Shown in pieces: positions 55,412 through 63,079 of a stretch of DNA of 64,000 bases. The position numbers and the translations under genes are program-made. Every line of letters begins with the position of its first letter. Position 1 is the stretch's first letter. The notes under the pieces are model-generated. The model worked only from the letters and a program-made list of their open reading frames with translations. It was not told the DNA's origin and did no database searches. Origin of the DNA: JBGTFE01 sp036403235 (GTDB lineage Bacteria; Acidobacteriota; Blastocatellia; Pyrinomonadales; Pyrinomonadaceae); NCBI GenBank assembly GCA_036403235.1, contig DASWRI010000035.1:1-64000 (forward strand), written 5' to 3'.

Positions 55412-56350
55412 ATGATCGAATCAACGAATGCGGTGCAAAAACTTTGTCTAAAGTGCGGCAAGAGAACGGAAAATGATGCCGAGCTTTGTAGCTCCTGCGG
55501 CTTTGACTCTTCCAGCTCAACAACTATAAACGGCGAAGCCTATGATGCTGAAAAAACTCAGATCGAAACTGCAAGTAAAGCCCACAGGCGCAATACGGTT
55601 TGGTATGTTTTGGGCGGCGTTGTCGTTCTGGGCGCTTTAGCCCTGTTTTTCGGTATCTTTAACGGATATAAGCAGAACACACAAGCCCCGATGCCTGAAA
55701 CCTCTGTTGCCAATGCTAATGCTGCTCCGTCGCCGTTTACTCTCAGTATCAAAGCGCAACAACTTGAAGACATGATTTTGCGCGGCGAAACATTATACGC
55801 GAGCGATCTTGAAGGGCTGCCGCAGGTAGATCTTCGCCTTCTCCGCAACGCGCATTTTGCCCGCTACGGGCGGAAATATACGCAGCCGGAGCTGGCAGAT
55901 TATTTCCAGTCGCGCCCGTGGTATAAGCCGAGCGACTCTTACAATGACAATATGCTGACCGCAACGGACAAAAATAACATAAAGCTTATTTTAGCCGTTG
56001 AAAAACCGGAAATAGTTTCAAAGGTAGAGAACTCGAACGTAAGTCCAGCGAGCAGCAATACCCCTGCTACAGATTCGTCAAAATCCGGATCGGGAAATTA
56101 TCTATCGCAAGACGAAATGCTGAGTTTAATGAAAAGGAATGGAATTTGGAGTCCGATGGACGGGTGGCACAAATACCAGAGCATTGAAATCCTGCGAGTC
56201 GGGGAGTTCAATGAGGAAAAGAAATTCTATCCGGTTCAAGTCAGAGCTAAGCAAACGACGATGGACGGAAAAACCTGGGTCTGGGTTTGGGATTGCCGAA
56301 TCATCAAAAATGATTACGGCGATTGGGAAGCCAGAAAAACCAGTTTTTAA
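55412..56350 (+). CDS. Zinc-ribbon, membrane-spanning YARHG-domain protein
   Basis: 312 aa. The N-terminus is a zinc ribbon (CLKCGKRTENDAELCSSCGF, residues about 11-30). One membrane helix follows (about residues 66-85). The extracytoplasmic part contains a YARHG domain (LRLLRNAHFARYGRKY, YFQSRPWYKP; about residues 145-175), which occurs in surface or periplasmic proteins and probably binds peptidoglycan or a peptide. A Ser/Thr-rich linker and a C-terminal domain with WVWVWDCRII complete it. Its role in the island is unknown; envelope changes during transfer or phage exclusion are possible. Confidence 0.85.
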   Translation: MIESTNAVQKLCLKCGKRTENDAELCSSCGFDSSSSTTINGEAYDAEKTQIETASKAHRRNTVWYVLGGVVVLGALALFFGIFNGYKQNTQAPMPETSVANANAAPSPFTLSIKAQQLEDMILRGETLYASDLEGLPQVDLRLLRNAHFARYGRKYTQPELADYFQSRPWYKPSDSYNDNMLTATDKNNIKLILAVEKPEIVSKVENSNVSPASSNTPATDSSKSGSGNYLSQDEMLSLMKRNGIWSPMDGWHKYQSIEILRVGEFNEEKKFYPVQVRAKQTTMDGKTWVWVWDCRIIKNDYGDWEARKTSF

Positions 56351-56502
56351 TTCATAATCCCTAAGCAAAACCGAAAATGAGTATAGCCCGCTTATTGCCG
56401 CAATTTTTGTATTGCGGACAGGCAAAAGTGTCGGAAATTTTCCTTTTTATCAATTTGAAGAACAGCTTAAGCTGAGAGAATAAATTATTAATTTATGTTT
56501 TA

Positions 56503-57753
56503 ATGTCTCGATTTGAAAATAAAACTTTATCGGAGATAACTATCTTTGCCCGGACTAACTTCCGGAACCAGCCGGTCGCTTTTGGCATAAAACGCGCCGA
56601 CCGTCGCGCTCACCTGTATATATTGGGGAAAACCGGAACGGGGAAATCGACCCTGCTTGAAACCTTGATGCACGACGACATGCGAAAAGGCTACGGCTTT
56701 GCGCTCTTAGACCCTCATGGAGATTTAGTAAAAAGAATAAAATCGCGCATCCCTCAGGAGAGGCAGGACGATGTGGTTGATTTTGATATTCCCGACGCGA
56801 GCCAGCCTTACGGCTTTAACCCGCTCGCGCACGTCCCTCTGGATAAGCGATCGCTGGCGGCTTCCGGCTTGATTCAGGTGTTCAAACATTTGTGGAATGA
56901 TTCGTGGGGACCACGGCTTGAGCATATCCTTAGAAATTGTCTGCTCACGTTGCTTGATTACCGGGAGGCGAATCTCGCCGATATTTTAAAGCTGCTCTCG
57001 GATAAAGAGTTTCGCCGAAAGGTAATCCCGCTTATCAGAAACGAGCAAATCAAAGACTTCTGGATAAGGGAATTCGATAAATACCCCGAGCGGCTTCGCG
57101 CCGAAGCCATCTCGCCGATTCAAAACAAGGTCGGAGCATTTCTCTCGCACCCGTTATTAAACAAGATTCTCACCAGTCCCGAAAAGCCTTTGTCTTTAAG
57201 AAAAATAATGGACGAGGGGAAAATCCTGCTGGTTAATCTCGCCAAGGGCGCTATCGGCGAAGATACGGCGAATCTTTTAGGCTCGCTACTTATTTCACGC
57301 TTTGACCTTGCCGCCATGAGCCGCTCGGATACACCTGAAGCCGAAAGGCGAGATTACACGCTTTACCTCGATGAGTTTCACAATTTCACCACGCAAAGCC
57401 TCGTTTTGATGCTTTCCGAGCTTAGAAAATACCGTCTTTCTCTGGTGCTTGCTCACCAGTATCTGACGCAGCTTGAGCCGTCCATCAAAGACGCCATTTT
57501 AGGCAACGTCGGAACGATTATCATTTTCCGCATCGGGGCGGCGGATGCCGAAGCATTCGCGCCGGAATTTGCGCCGCAATTTAAAATCAGGGATTTTACA
57601 AATCTTCCGAATTATCACATTTATCTCAAGATGATGATTGACGGGCGCGTCTCTCAACCTTTTAGCGCCGTCACGCTTTCTCCTGACGATTCATCTTCTG
57701 CAATCACTTCACAATCTGATTCGGCTTCCGCTTCGCCGTCTGAATCTTCCTAA
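56503..57753 (+). CDS. VirD4/TraD-like conjugative coupling ATPase
   Basis: 416 aa, soluble. Walker A is ILGKTGTGKSTLLET (about residues 41-55), with FALLDPHGDL beyond it; Walker B is in TLYLDEFHNF (about 286-295), followed by SELRKYRLSLVLAHQYLTQL. This is the TraD/VirD4-like (TraM-recognition) branch of coupling proteins or closely related DNA-translocating ATPases such as those with DUF87. It has no N-terminal membrane helices, so it may work with a membrane partner or as an intracellular DNA pump. Its presence suggests the island is, or was, transferable. The start follows a 150-bp gap. Confidence 0.88.
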   Translation: MSRFENKTLSEITIFARTNFRNQPVAFGIKRADRRAHLYILGKTGTGKSTLLETLMHDDMRKGYGFALLDPHGDLVKRIKSRIPQERQDDVVDFDIPDASQPYGFNPLAHVPLDKRSLAASGLIQVFKHLWNDSWGPRLEHILRNCLLTLLDYREANLADILKLLSDKEFRRKVIPLIRNEQIKDFWIREFDKYPERLRAEAISPIQNKVGAFLSHPLLNKILTSPEKPLSLRKIMDEGKILLVNLAKGAIGEDTANLLGSLLISRFDLAAMSRSDTPEAERRDYTLYLDEFHNFTTQSLVLMLSELRKYRLSLVLAHQYLTQLEPSIKDAILGNVGTIIIFRIGAADAEAFAPEFAPQFKIRDFTNLPNYHIYLKMMIDGRVSQPFSAVTLSPDDSSSAITSQSDSASASPSESS

Positions 57754-57867
57754 AGCATTTCCATTTTTGAATTTGTTTGTCTTTTCCCGTTGGCAGTCTT
57801 TGCCAGCGGGAATCTGCAAATAAACGGCAGAGAAACAAAATACAAATGTCTTAGGAGGACAAATAAA

Positions 57868-58878
57868 ATGAATAATTTAGCTGAAACGAACGCAACTTTG
57901 CTTGCTCATTGCGGTGCTCGAAAAATTACGCGCGAGGAGCTAAAAGAAATTCCTGTTCCCGAAGGAACACGGACGCATCAGCCGGTTTCGCATTTTGAGG
58001 TGGTCGAGACTTTGACCGAATCTTTGGGATTTAGATTTTTGAAGGTCGTCAGGGACGAATACGCCGTCAGCCCGGACGGGATGAAAATGTTCGGCGTGAT
58101 GGATTTGAACTCTGAATTCGACGGCTGCCGGTTTTCTATCGGACTCAGGAATTCAAACGATAAATCTATGCGCTTGGCTCTTACTGCCGGACTTCGTGTG
58201 ATGGTTTGCGACAACATGGCGTTTTCGGGAGATTTCAACCCGCTTTTTCACAAGCATACGAAAAATCTCGAACTTGCGGATTCCATCGCCCTGGCGGTTG
58301 ACCGGATTCACCGGAACTTTTTGCCGTTTCAGGCGAAAGTCTCGGAAATGAAAAAACTGAATCTCTCGGACGAGGCGGTAAAGCTCGTCATTTATGAAGC
58401 GTTTGTCGAACGGAAACTCAAAGGCTTACCGCGTCATCTTCTGCCTCTGGTTCACGAGCTTTACTTCCAGCCGAAATACGAGGAGTTTGAAGCTAGAAGT
58501 CTGTGGTCGCTTTCGAACGCCTTTACATCGGCTTTCAAGGAAGTGGCTCCGCTCAAACAATTTGAGATTACCGCCCGATTGGGAGCGTATCTCGGCTTGC
58601 AGCAGGAATACTTGACGCGAAAGTTCACGATTAATCTGGAACTTCCGGCGAGAGATGAAAAGACGCAACCGCTTCAAATTGAAATGACAGCAGGAGAAGG
58701 TCTTAATCTTTCAAGTTCGTCAAACGATTTCAATCCCGAAGATATTGACGAGGACGACATCGCCGGAGATCCGGGTGATGAATTCGATGATTATGCAGAC
58801 TCGGAAGCCGAATCCGAAGTGATTGACGAAGCTGAAGATGAGCTGACGCGGGAATACGAGCAGCGCGTGGCAGCTTGA
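57868..58878 (+). CDS. DUF932 (phage/plasmid-like) protein
   Basis: 336 aa from the ATG at 57868, which has TTAGGAGGAC upstream; a longer in-frame start at 57790 is not needed. DUF932 features are visible: FEVVETLTESLGFRFLKVV, FSIGLRNSNDKSMRLALTAGLRVMVCDNMAFSGDF (about residues 90-124). The C-terminal 60 residues are strongly acidic. DUF932 proteins are common on plasmids, phages and integrative elements; their function is unknown, though roles in DNA uptake or anti-restriction have been suggested. Confidence 0.9.
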   Translation: MNNLAETNATLLAHCGARKITREELKEIPVPEGTRTHQPVSHFEVVETLTESLGFRFLKVVRDEYAVSPDGMKMFGVMDLNSEFDGCRFSIGLRNSNDKSMRLALTAGLRVMVCDNMAFSGDFNPLFHKHTKNLELADSIALAVDRIHRNFLPFQAKVSEMKKLNLSDEAVKLVIYEAFVERKLKGLPRHLLPLVHELYFQPKYEEFEARSLWSLSNAFTSAFKEVAPLKQFEITARLGAYLGLQQEYLTRKFTINLELPARDEKTQPLQIEMTAGEGLNLSSSSNDFNPEDIDEDDIAGDPGDEFDDYADSEAESEVIDEAEDELTREYEQRVAA

Positions 58879-58900
58879 AATTCTAAGGAGGAAAAGAGAA

Positions 58901-59173
58901 ATGAGTGTTATCAAACTAGGGAGTCCTCCGATTCCCGTCAAGATAAGCAACTACGGAACCTGCATTGCCAAACTCGAACATGTCTGGCGGGCAGCGCGTC
59001 GGTATGCCAAACAGCACGGTTACAGCGTAGTTGAGACTTATGGAGTGATGGGCGTCGCACCGTTTTGAGGTTACGCTGTAAGTGCGTGGTTCACGTATCT
59101 GAAGATTCCCTTTAAGGGAACGATTGAGCTTTACGAGATTTTCGACAGCCGAATTAGTTGGGTAGCTGAATAG
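58901..59173 (+). pseudogene. Small protein with in-frame TGA (55 aa, open for 34 further codons)
   Basis: The ATG at 58901 follows a strong GGAGGAAAAG site. The first stop, TGA, is at 59066-59068 after 55 codons (product ends VMGVAPF). The same frame then stays open for 34 more codons with protein-like composition (GYAVSAWFTYLKIPFKG) to TAG at 59171-59173. A nonsense mutation, a sequencing error or genuine readthrough could explain this. If the 55-aa form is functional it is simply a short gene after the DUF932 gene, with which it shares an operon. Confidence 0.5.
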
Positions 59174-59199
59174 AAAATCGGTTAAAGAAAAAACTAAAC

Positions 59200-59229
59200 A
59201 AGGAAGTATTTCTCCAAAGATACTTCCTT
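59200..59229 (+). terminator. Rho-independent terminator after the transfer gene cluster
   Basis: AAGGAAGTAT (59200-59209) pairs exactly with ATACTTCCTT (59220-59229) around a 10-base loop, followed by TTCTTTT. It should end the transcript of the ATPase/DUF932/small-protein genes. Confidence 0.85.
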
Positions 59230-59622
59230 TTCTTTTCGTTGTATGAGAAACACTTTAAATACTTAGCTTTCAAAAAGTCATTTAACTTGTTCAGATTATA
59301 ATATTTGACAAAAATCCTATTAAACTTATAATTACTGCAAAGCCGTGATAAACAAAGAATTTAGCCTACTCTGGATAATTCTCTATTTGTTATCTTATGT
59401 GAGATTTCATAAAACAAATCAGAAAATGTCATTCTTCGAAATGTTTGTTGGACTTTCTGGAAAGGAAAAGCTAATATGCTTGAAAAAGCTAATCGAATTT
59501 TCTAAATTCAGCGAAGAAATCAGCATTTTTAAGCGCTAGGCACAGTAGAAATTACGAGGAATGATAATTTTTTTCGGATTTCTCGGATTGCTTTTTAAAA
59601 AACTATTGCAAAAGTCAGGTGT

Positions 59623-59676
59623 TATAATGTATCTTGAATTTCAAGAATTCACTCGACGGAGTCTTTGATTCCGTCG
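59623..59676 (+). promoter_or_regulatory. Candidate promoter and leader hairpin of the PRMT-like operon
   Basis: TGTTATAAT is an extended -10 box (TATAAT at 59623-59628). About 25 bp later CGACGGA (59654-59660) pairs with TCCGTCG (59670-59676), giving a stable stem in the leader. The first start codon of the operon is at 59732, preceded by GGAGAGAAAA. Confidence 0.6.
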
Positions 59677-59731
59677 CCCGCTTGTTGCACAATAAAAATA
59701 ACATACATAATTAATCGTTTAGGAGAGAAAA

Positions 59732-60787
59732 ATGGCAGAAACAATTGGTGAACTTGTTCCTAAAGTGCAAAATATATTTGAATTCCTTAGTGTTCACCGA
59801 GAAATGATATACGACGATGTAAGAACATCCGCTTTTTCCCGCGCTATAAGTGAAGCTGTTAAACCTGGAGATGTCGTTCTCGATTTAGGAACGGGGACAG
59901 GACTTTTGGCTCTGATGGCTGTTCGCGCAAAGGCGCGAAAGGTTTACGCGATTGAGAAGACCAATATCATTGAGGTAGCAAAAGCAAATGCCAAAAGGGT
60001 AATCGGAAGTGATATTATAGAGTTTCTCATGGCTGATTCTCGGTCTGTGGAACTTCCCGAAAGAGTTGATGTAATTGTGTCGGAGGTCATTGGGCATTTG
60101 GTTGTTGAGGAGAATATGCTTGATAGCATGATTGATGCCCGTGATAGATTTCTCAAACCCGGCGGGATAATGGTGCCAAATTCGGCTGAGATGTACTTTG
60201 TCCCCGTTGAAAACAAACAAATATACGAAGATGAAATCGGTCAGTGGTCAAAATTAGTTCACGAGATCGACCTATCCGCCTCAAAGGATTTTGCAGTAAA
60301 CAACATTTATATAGGCGAGTTTAAGGAGAAGCAATTCTTAGCCTCCCCCAAGGTTTTGCTTACTGTGGATTTGGCGCGTACAACGTCGCTTGATATGACG
60401 TTTAAGGGAGCATTTGAGATTAAAAGAAAGGGTATGCTTCACGGAGTGGCGGGGTGGTTCGTAGCGAGTTTATACGCGGATGTGCGGCTAAGTACAGCAC
60501 CAAATAGCAAGCCAACGCATTGGCAACAATGTTTTCTTCCTATTAAAAAGCCAATACCTGTCCATCCGGGCGATATAGTTCATTTCTCTTTTTCATCGAA
60601 ATCTATTGGTGACGATGTAGAAATTTGTTGGGAAATTTTAACTCCGTCCGCTAAACGGCGTGTCAAACAAAGTCTTTCACGCAGTACATTACAAAATGAA
60701 AGAACTTTTTCGCTAAAAAATATTTGGCTCAATCAAGCATCCAACAAAACAGCGGATGCTGTCGCCAAATATTTAATAGACGCTTGA
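59732..60787 (+). CDS. PRMT-like protein (arginine) methyltransferase
   Basis: 351 aa. The SAM-binding motif is VVLDLGTGTGLLALMAVRA (D51 near the start), preceded by EMIYDDVRTSAFSRAI, the match of the helix that begins the PRMT core. The double-Glu loop of arginine methyltransferases appears as SEVIGHLVVEENML (about residues 117-130), and the THW loop as THWQQCFLPI (about residue 262). Together these point to an arginine protein methyltransferase, a family that is rare in bacteria. It heads an operon with a helical protein, a ParA-like ATPase and a CHAT protease, so it may modify one of them or a host target as part of a conflict system. Confidence 0.85.
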   Translation: MAETIGELVPKVQNIFEFLSVHREMIYDDVRTSAFSRAISEAVKPGDVVLDLGTGTGLLALMAVRAKARKVYAIEKTNIIEVAKANAKRVIGSDIIEFLMADSRSVELPERVDVIVSEVIGHLVVEENMLDSMIDARDRFLKPGGIMVPNSAEMYFVPVENKQIYEDEIGQWSKLVHEIDLSASKDFAVNNIYIGEFKEKQFLASPKVLLTVDLARTTSLDMTFKGAFEIKRKGMLHGVAGWFVASLYADVRLSTAPNSKPTHWQQCFLPIKKPIPVHPGDIVHFSFSSKSIGDDVEICWEILTPSAKRRVKQSLSRSTLQNERTFSLKNIWLNQASNKTADAVAKYLIDA

Positions 60788-60931
60788 TTTAGTCGGTTCT
60801 GCATTAAGCAAATTTATCTATTCCTCCAGCAATAGGTGGAACGATAATTTTTATAACAAAAGTTACAAATCTTCTTGGCTTGTATTACATTTTATGCAGG
60901 CATACATTGTAAAAATAATGGAGACCCGTAA

Positions 60932-62281
60932 ATGTCCATTACATTACCGTCAATTCCCGAAGACCCGAAAAATTATCTTAGCGGAGAAATTGAAAAAACT
61001 TTGAGGAGCACCGTATCTGCGACTTGCAAGAGATGCTTAGATCCTAAACTTGCGTTCACAGACTCTCAGTATAAACAAAAATCCTTCGTTACGACTTGTG
61101 AAGTTTTAGAAACAATTCTAATTCCAATGCTGATTTGGGGTGAAGATATTCTCCCGAAAGGAAATGACAGGAGGAAAGTTAAACAAGTTATATATCAAGC
61201 TCTTGAGTTTCTCATAGAAAAAAATGATGATTTTATAAACGAAGGAAATAAACTATGTCCTGGAGATCCATATTTTTCAACTAGGGGAACGAGAAAGGGT
61301 AGTAAGCCCTTACCTTATACAGAGGCTAATGCTTTTTTTATTTCAACTATCTTACATTTTCTACTTTGTGCAGAGCACTTCAAGGACGCGCCAACCAAGC
61401 TATCAAAGGATAATTTGAAAACGATTGCAAACACAGCTTTAAGCAATCTTTTGGAACAATTTATCGATAAAAGAGGAAAAATTACAGGGTGGTCACATAC
61501 TACATCTGAAATTAATCCTGGTGGACAAGGGGAAATCTATTTCACCTGGTCAATCATAGAAACTTTAGTGGATATTCAATATCTGCGTGAAATAGATTTT
61601 ATCAGTAATGAAGTTCTAGGTGAAAAAATTAACGACTGTTTTAAAAAAGTAACTGCCGCGATGGAGGATTATTTGTATGGGGGAGGAAAATTAACTCGTC
61701 CTTTTATTTTTACGCATTCAATAATACGCGATAAAAAGCTAGATATTTACAATAAATGTCAGGCTTTTATTATCCTGGGCTTACTTCAATCCGAACGATA
61801 TTCAGAAATGATTCTCACGTTGATAACTCTAGTTACAAACAGTAATCTAATCAGTGAAATCGCAAACGATGAGGATTATCTAGTCCATTATTCACTCAAA
61901 ACGGCAAGCACTGGTGGTCATGTGCTGGATGACGAGTCGATATTGCCTTTAATTGTTCGCTCAATAGCAACAGTATTCGACGAATATTATGATGAGAAGT
62001 TTCTCAAAGCTACGGAAAAGGCACATCTTCGAAATCCCTGGTCCTATCTGGTTATGAAGGATCGAATTGAAGAATTAAAGAAAAATCAAACGCCTGAAGA
62101 TTTGTGGGGTCCTGAAGGGGAAGAATATGAAATTTATTATACTGAGAGAACAGTAGAGGCTCTAGCTAGTTGTTACTATTATTTGACCGAGTCCGAGAAA
62201 CGCCCGACAATGCTAAAGGAATCAAAGGATTTTGAGAATTTCAGAAAAGAATATAAAGAATTAGACGCACAAGATGAGTAA
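60932..62281 (+). CDS. Helical protein of unknown function, possibly alpha-alpha toroid
   Basis: 449 aa, largely alpha-helical. Helix-turn-helix pairs recur with similar spacing (TEANAFFISTILHFLL, GEIYFTWSIIETLVDIQYL, NKCQAFIILGLLQS, TERTVEALASCYYYL), as in alpha-alpha toroids such as the N-terminal half of the protein at 39752. I do not recognise a family and see no catalytic motif. The stop overlaps the start of the ParA-like gene by eight bases, so the two are translationally coupled. It may be a sensor or scaffold for the ATPase and the CHAT protease. Confidence 0.6.
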   Translation: MSITLPSIPEDPKNYLSGEIEKTLRSTVSATCKRCLDPKLAFTDSQYKQKSFVTTCEVLETILIPMLIWGEDILPKGNDRRKVKQVIYQALEFLIEKNDDFINEGNKLCPGDPYFSTRGTRKGSKPLPYTEANAFFISTILHFLLCAEHFKDAPTKLSKDNLKTIANTALSNLLEQFIDKRGKITGWSHTTSEINPGGQGEIYFTWSIIETLVDIQYLREIDFISNEVLGEKINDCFKKVTAAMEDYLYGGGKLTRPFIFTHSIIRDKKLDIYNKCQAFIILGLLQSERYSEMILTLITLVTNSNLISEIANDEDYLVHYSLKTASTGGHVLDDESILPLIVRSIATVFDEYYDEKFLKATEKAHLRNPWSYLVMKDRIEELKKNQTPEDLWGPEGEEYEIYYTERTVEALASCYYYLTESEKRPTMLKESKDFENFRKEYKELDAQDE

Positions 62282-63074
62282 AAAAACAGCTTCAAAAGAG
62301 GCAATGGTTTTTGCCTTCTACTCATATAAAGGAGGCACCGGGCGAACTACGGCGGCAGCAAATGTTGCGGCTTGTCTAGCTCTTAGCGGACAACGAGTGT
62401 TGTGTCTTGACTTGGATTTGGAAGGACCCGGATTAAGTATCGTCTTTGACCTGCTTGAGGAAGACACATTTCAGTTACAGAAATATTTTGAAGGGAATTA
62501 TGTGATTAAGCCTGAGGATTTTCTTAAACCCAAAGTTTCAGGACTTGAAAAAGGAGCAGGTAGTTTATGGGTGCTTCCTGCAAGCACTCGACTGGCAGGA
62601 ACGCTGGATACCGCCCGTGGTGGAAAGCTTCTAAGCCAGCTAACAAAGCTAATTGATATTGCAAAAAGCGAATTGGAAATAGATGTGCTAATCATCGATA
62701 CTCCGAGCGGCTTTGGCGATTTGTCCGCATTATCAATGTATGTATCCGATTGTGTTGTTACGCTTTTTAGATTCAGCCGACAGCATTTGCTGGGCACTGC
62801 AAAAATATCGGATTTCGTCAAAAAGAATGATTTGCGGTTTATAGCGGCTGCATCCTGTGTTCCTTTAACCGATTCAAATGAGAAAACTAAATATGTTGAA
62901 ATGGTTAAGACTTTCTACTCAGATAATCTAATCGAGCTTAAAGAAGATGACAGCCTCAAGTGGCGCGAACGCGTTATAGTTAAAAAAGAAGGTAATAAAT
63001 CCCAAGCCCAAACAGGTTATGAAGAACTTGCAAAACGGATTATTAAAGAACTCAATAACCAGCGGAAAAAGTAA
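62274..63074 (+). CDS. ParA/MinD-like ATPase with variant KGGTGRTT Walker A
   Basis: 266 aa. The nucleotide motif FYSYKGGTGRTTAAANVA (K19 to T26) has Arg where ParA/MinD proteins have Lys, the KGGxGR variant known from ATPases linked to conflict and signalling genes. Walker A' is LCLDLDLEGPG (about residues 43-53) and Walker B VLIIDTPSGFGD (about 139-150). It is probably an ATP-dependent switch that dimerises on nucleotide and passes a signal to the CHAT protease encoded 5 bp further on. Confidence 0.88.
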   Translation: MSKKTASKEAMVFAFYSYKGGTGRTTAAANVAACLALSGQRVLCLDLDLEGPGLSIVFDLLEEDTFQLQKYFEGNYVIKPEDFLKPKVSGLEKGAGSLWVLPASTRLAGTLDTARGGKLLSQLTKLIDIAKSELEIDVLIIDTPSGFGDLSALSMYVSDCVVTLFRFSRQHLLGTAKISDFVKKNDLRFIAAASCVPLTDSNEKTKYVEMVKTFYSDNLIELKEDDSLKWRERVIVKKEGNKSQAQTGYEELAKRIIKELNNQRKK

Positions 63075-63079
63075 CAGAA

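Larger units (their letters stand above)
59174..59731. other. Intergenic region before the PRMT-like operon
   Basis: About 560 bp. It holds the terminator at 59200-59229, an AT-rich middle stretch with a short unconvincing frame (59345-59539), a promoter -10 at 59623-59628 and a leader hairpin at 59653-59676. Otherwise nothing is recognisable. Confidence 0.5.

Noticed and set aside
55225..55461. 78-codon minus-strand frame across the YARHG promoter
   Set aside because: It overlaps the start of the YARHG gene, has no ribosome binding site and no motif.
59066..59130. Selenocysteine insertion at the TGA
   Set aside because: Only a weak 5-bp stem (TTCCC/GGGAA) follows; no convincing SECIS-like structure and no selenium genes are visible in the window.
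59345..59539. 64-codon plus-strand frame before the PRMT-like operon
   Set aside because: No ribosome binding site, AT-driven composition, and it lies between a terminator and a promoter.
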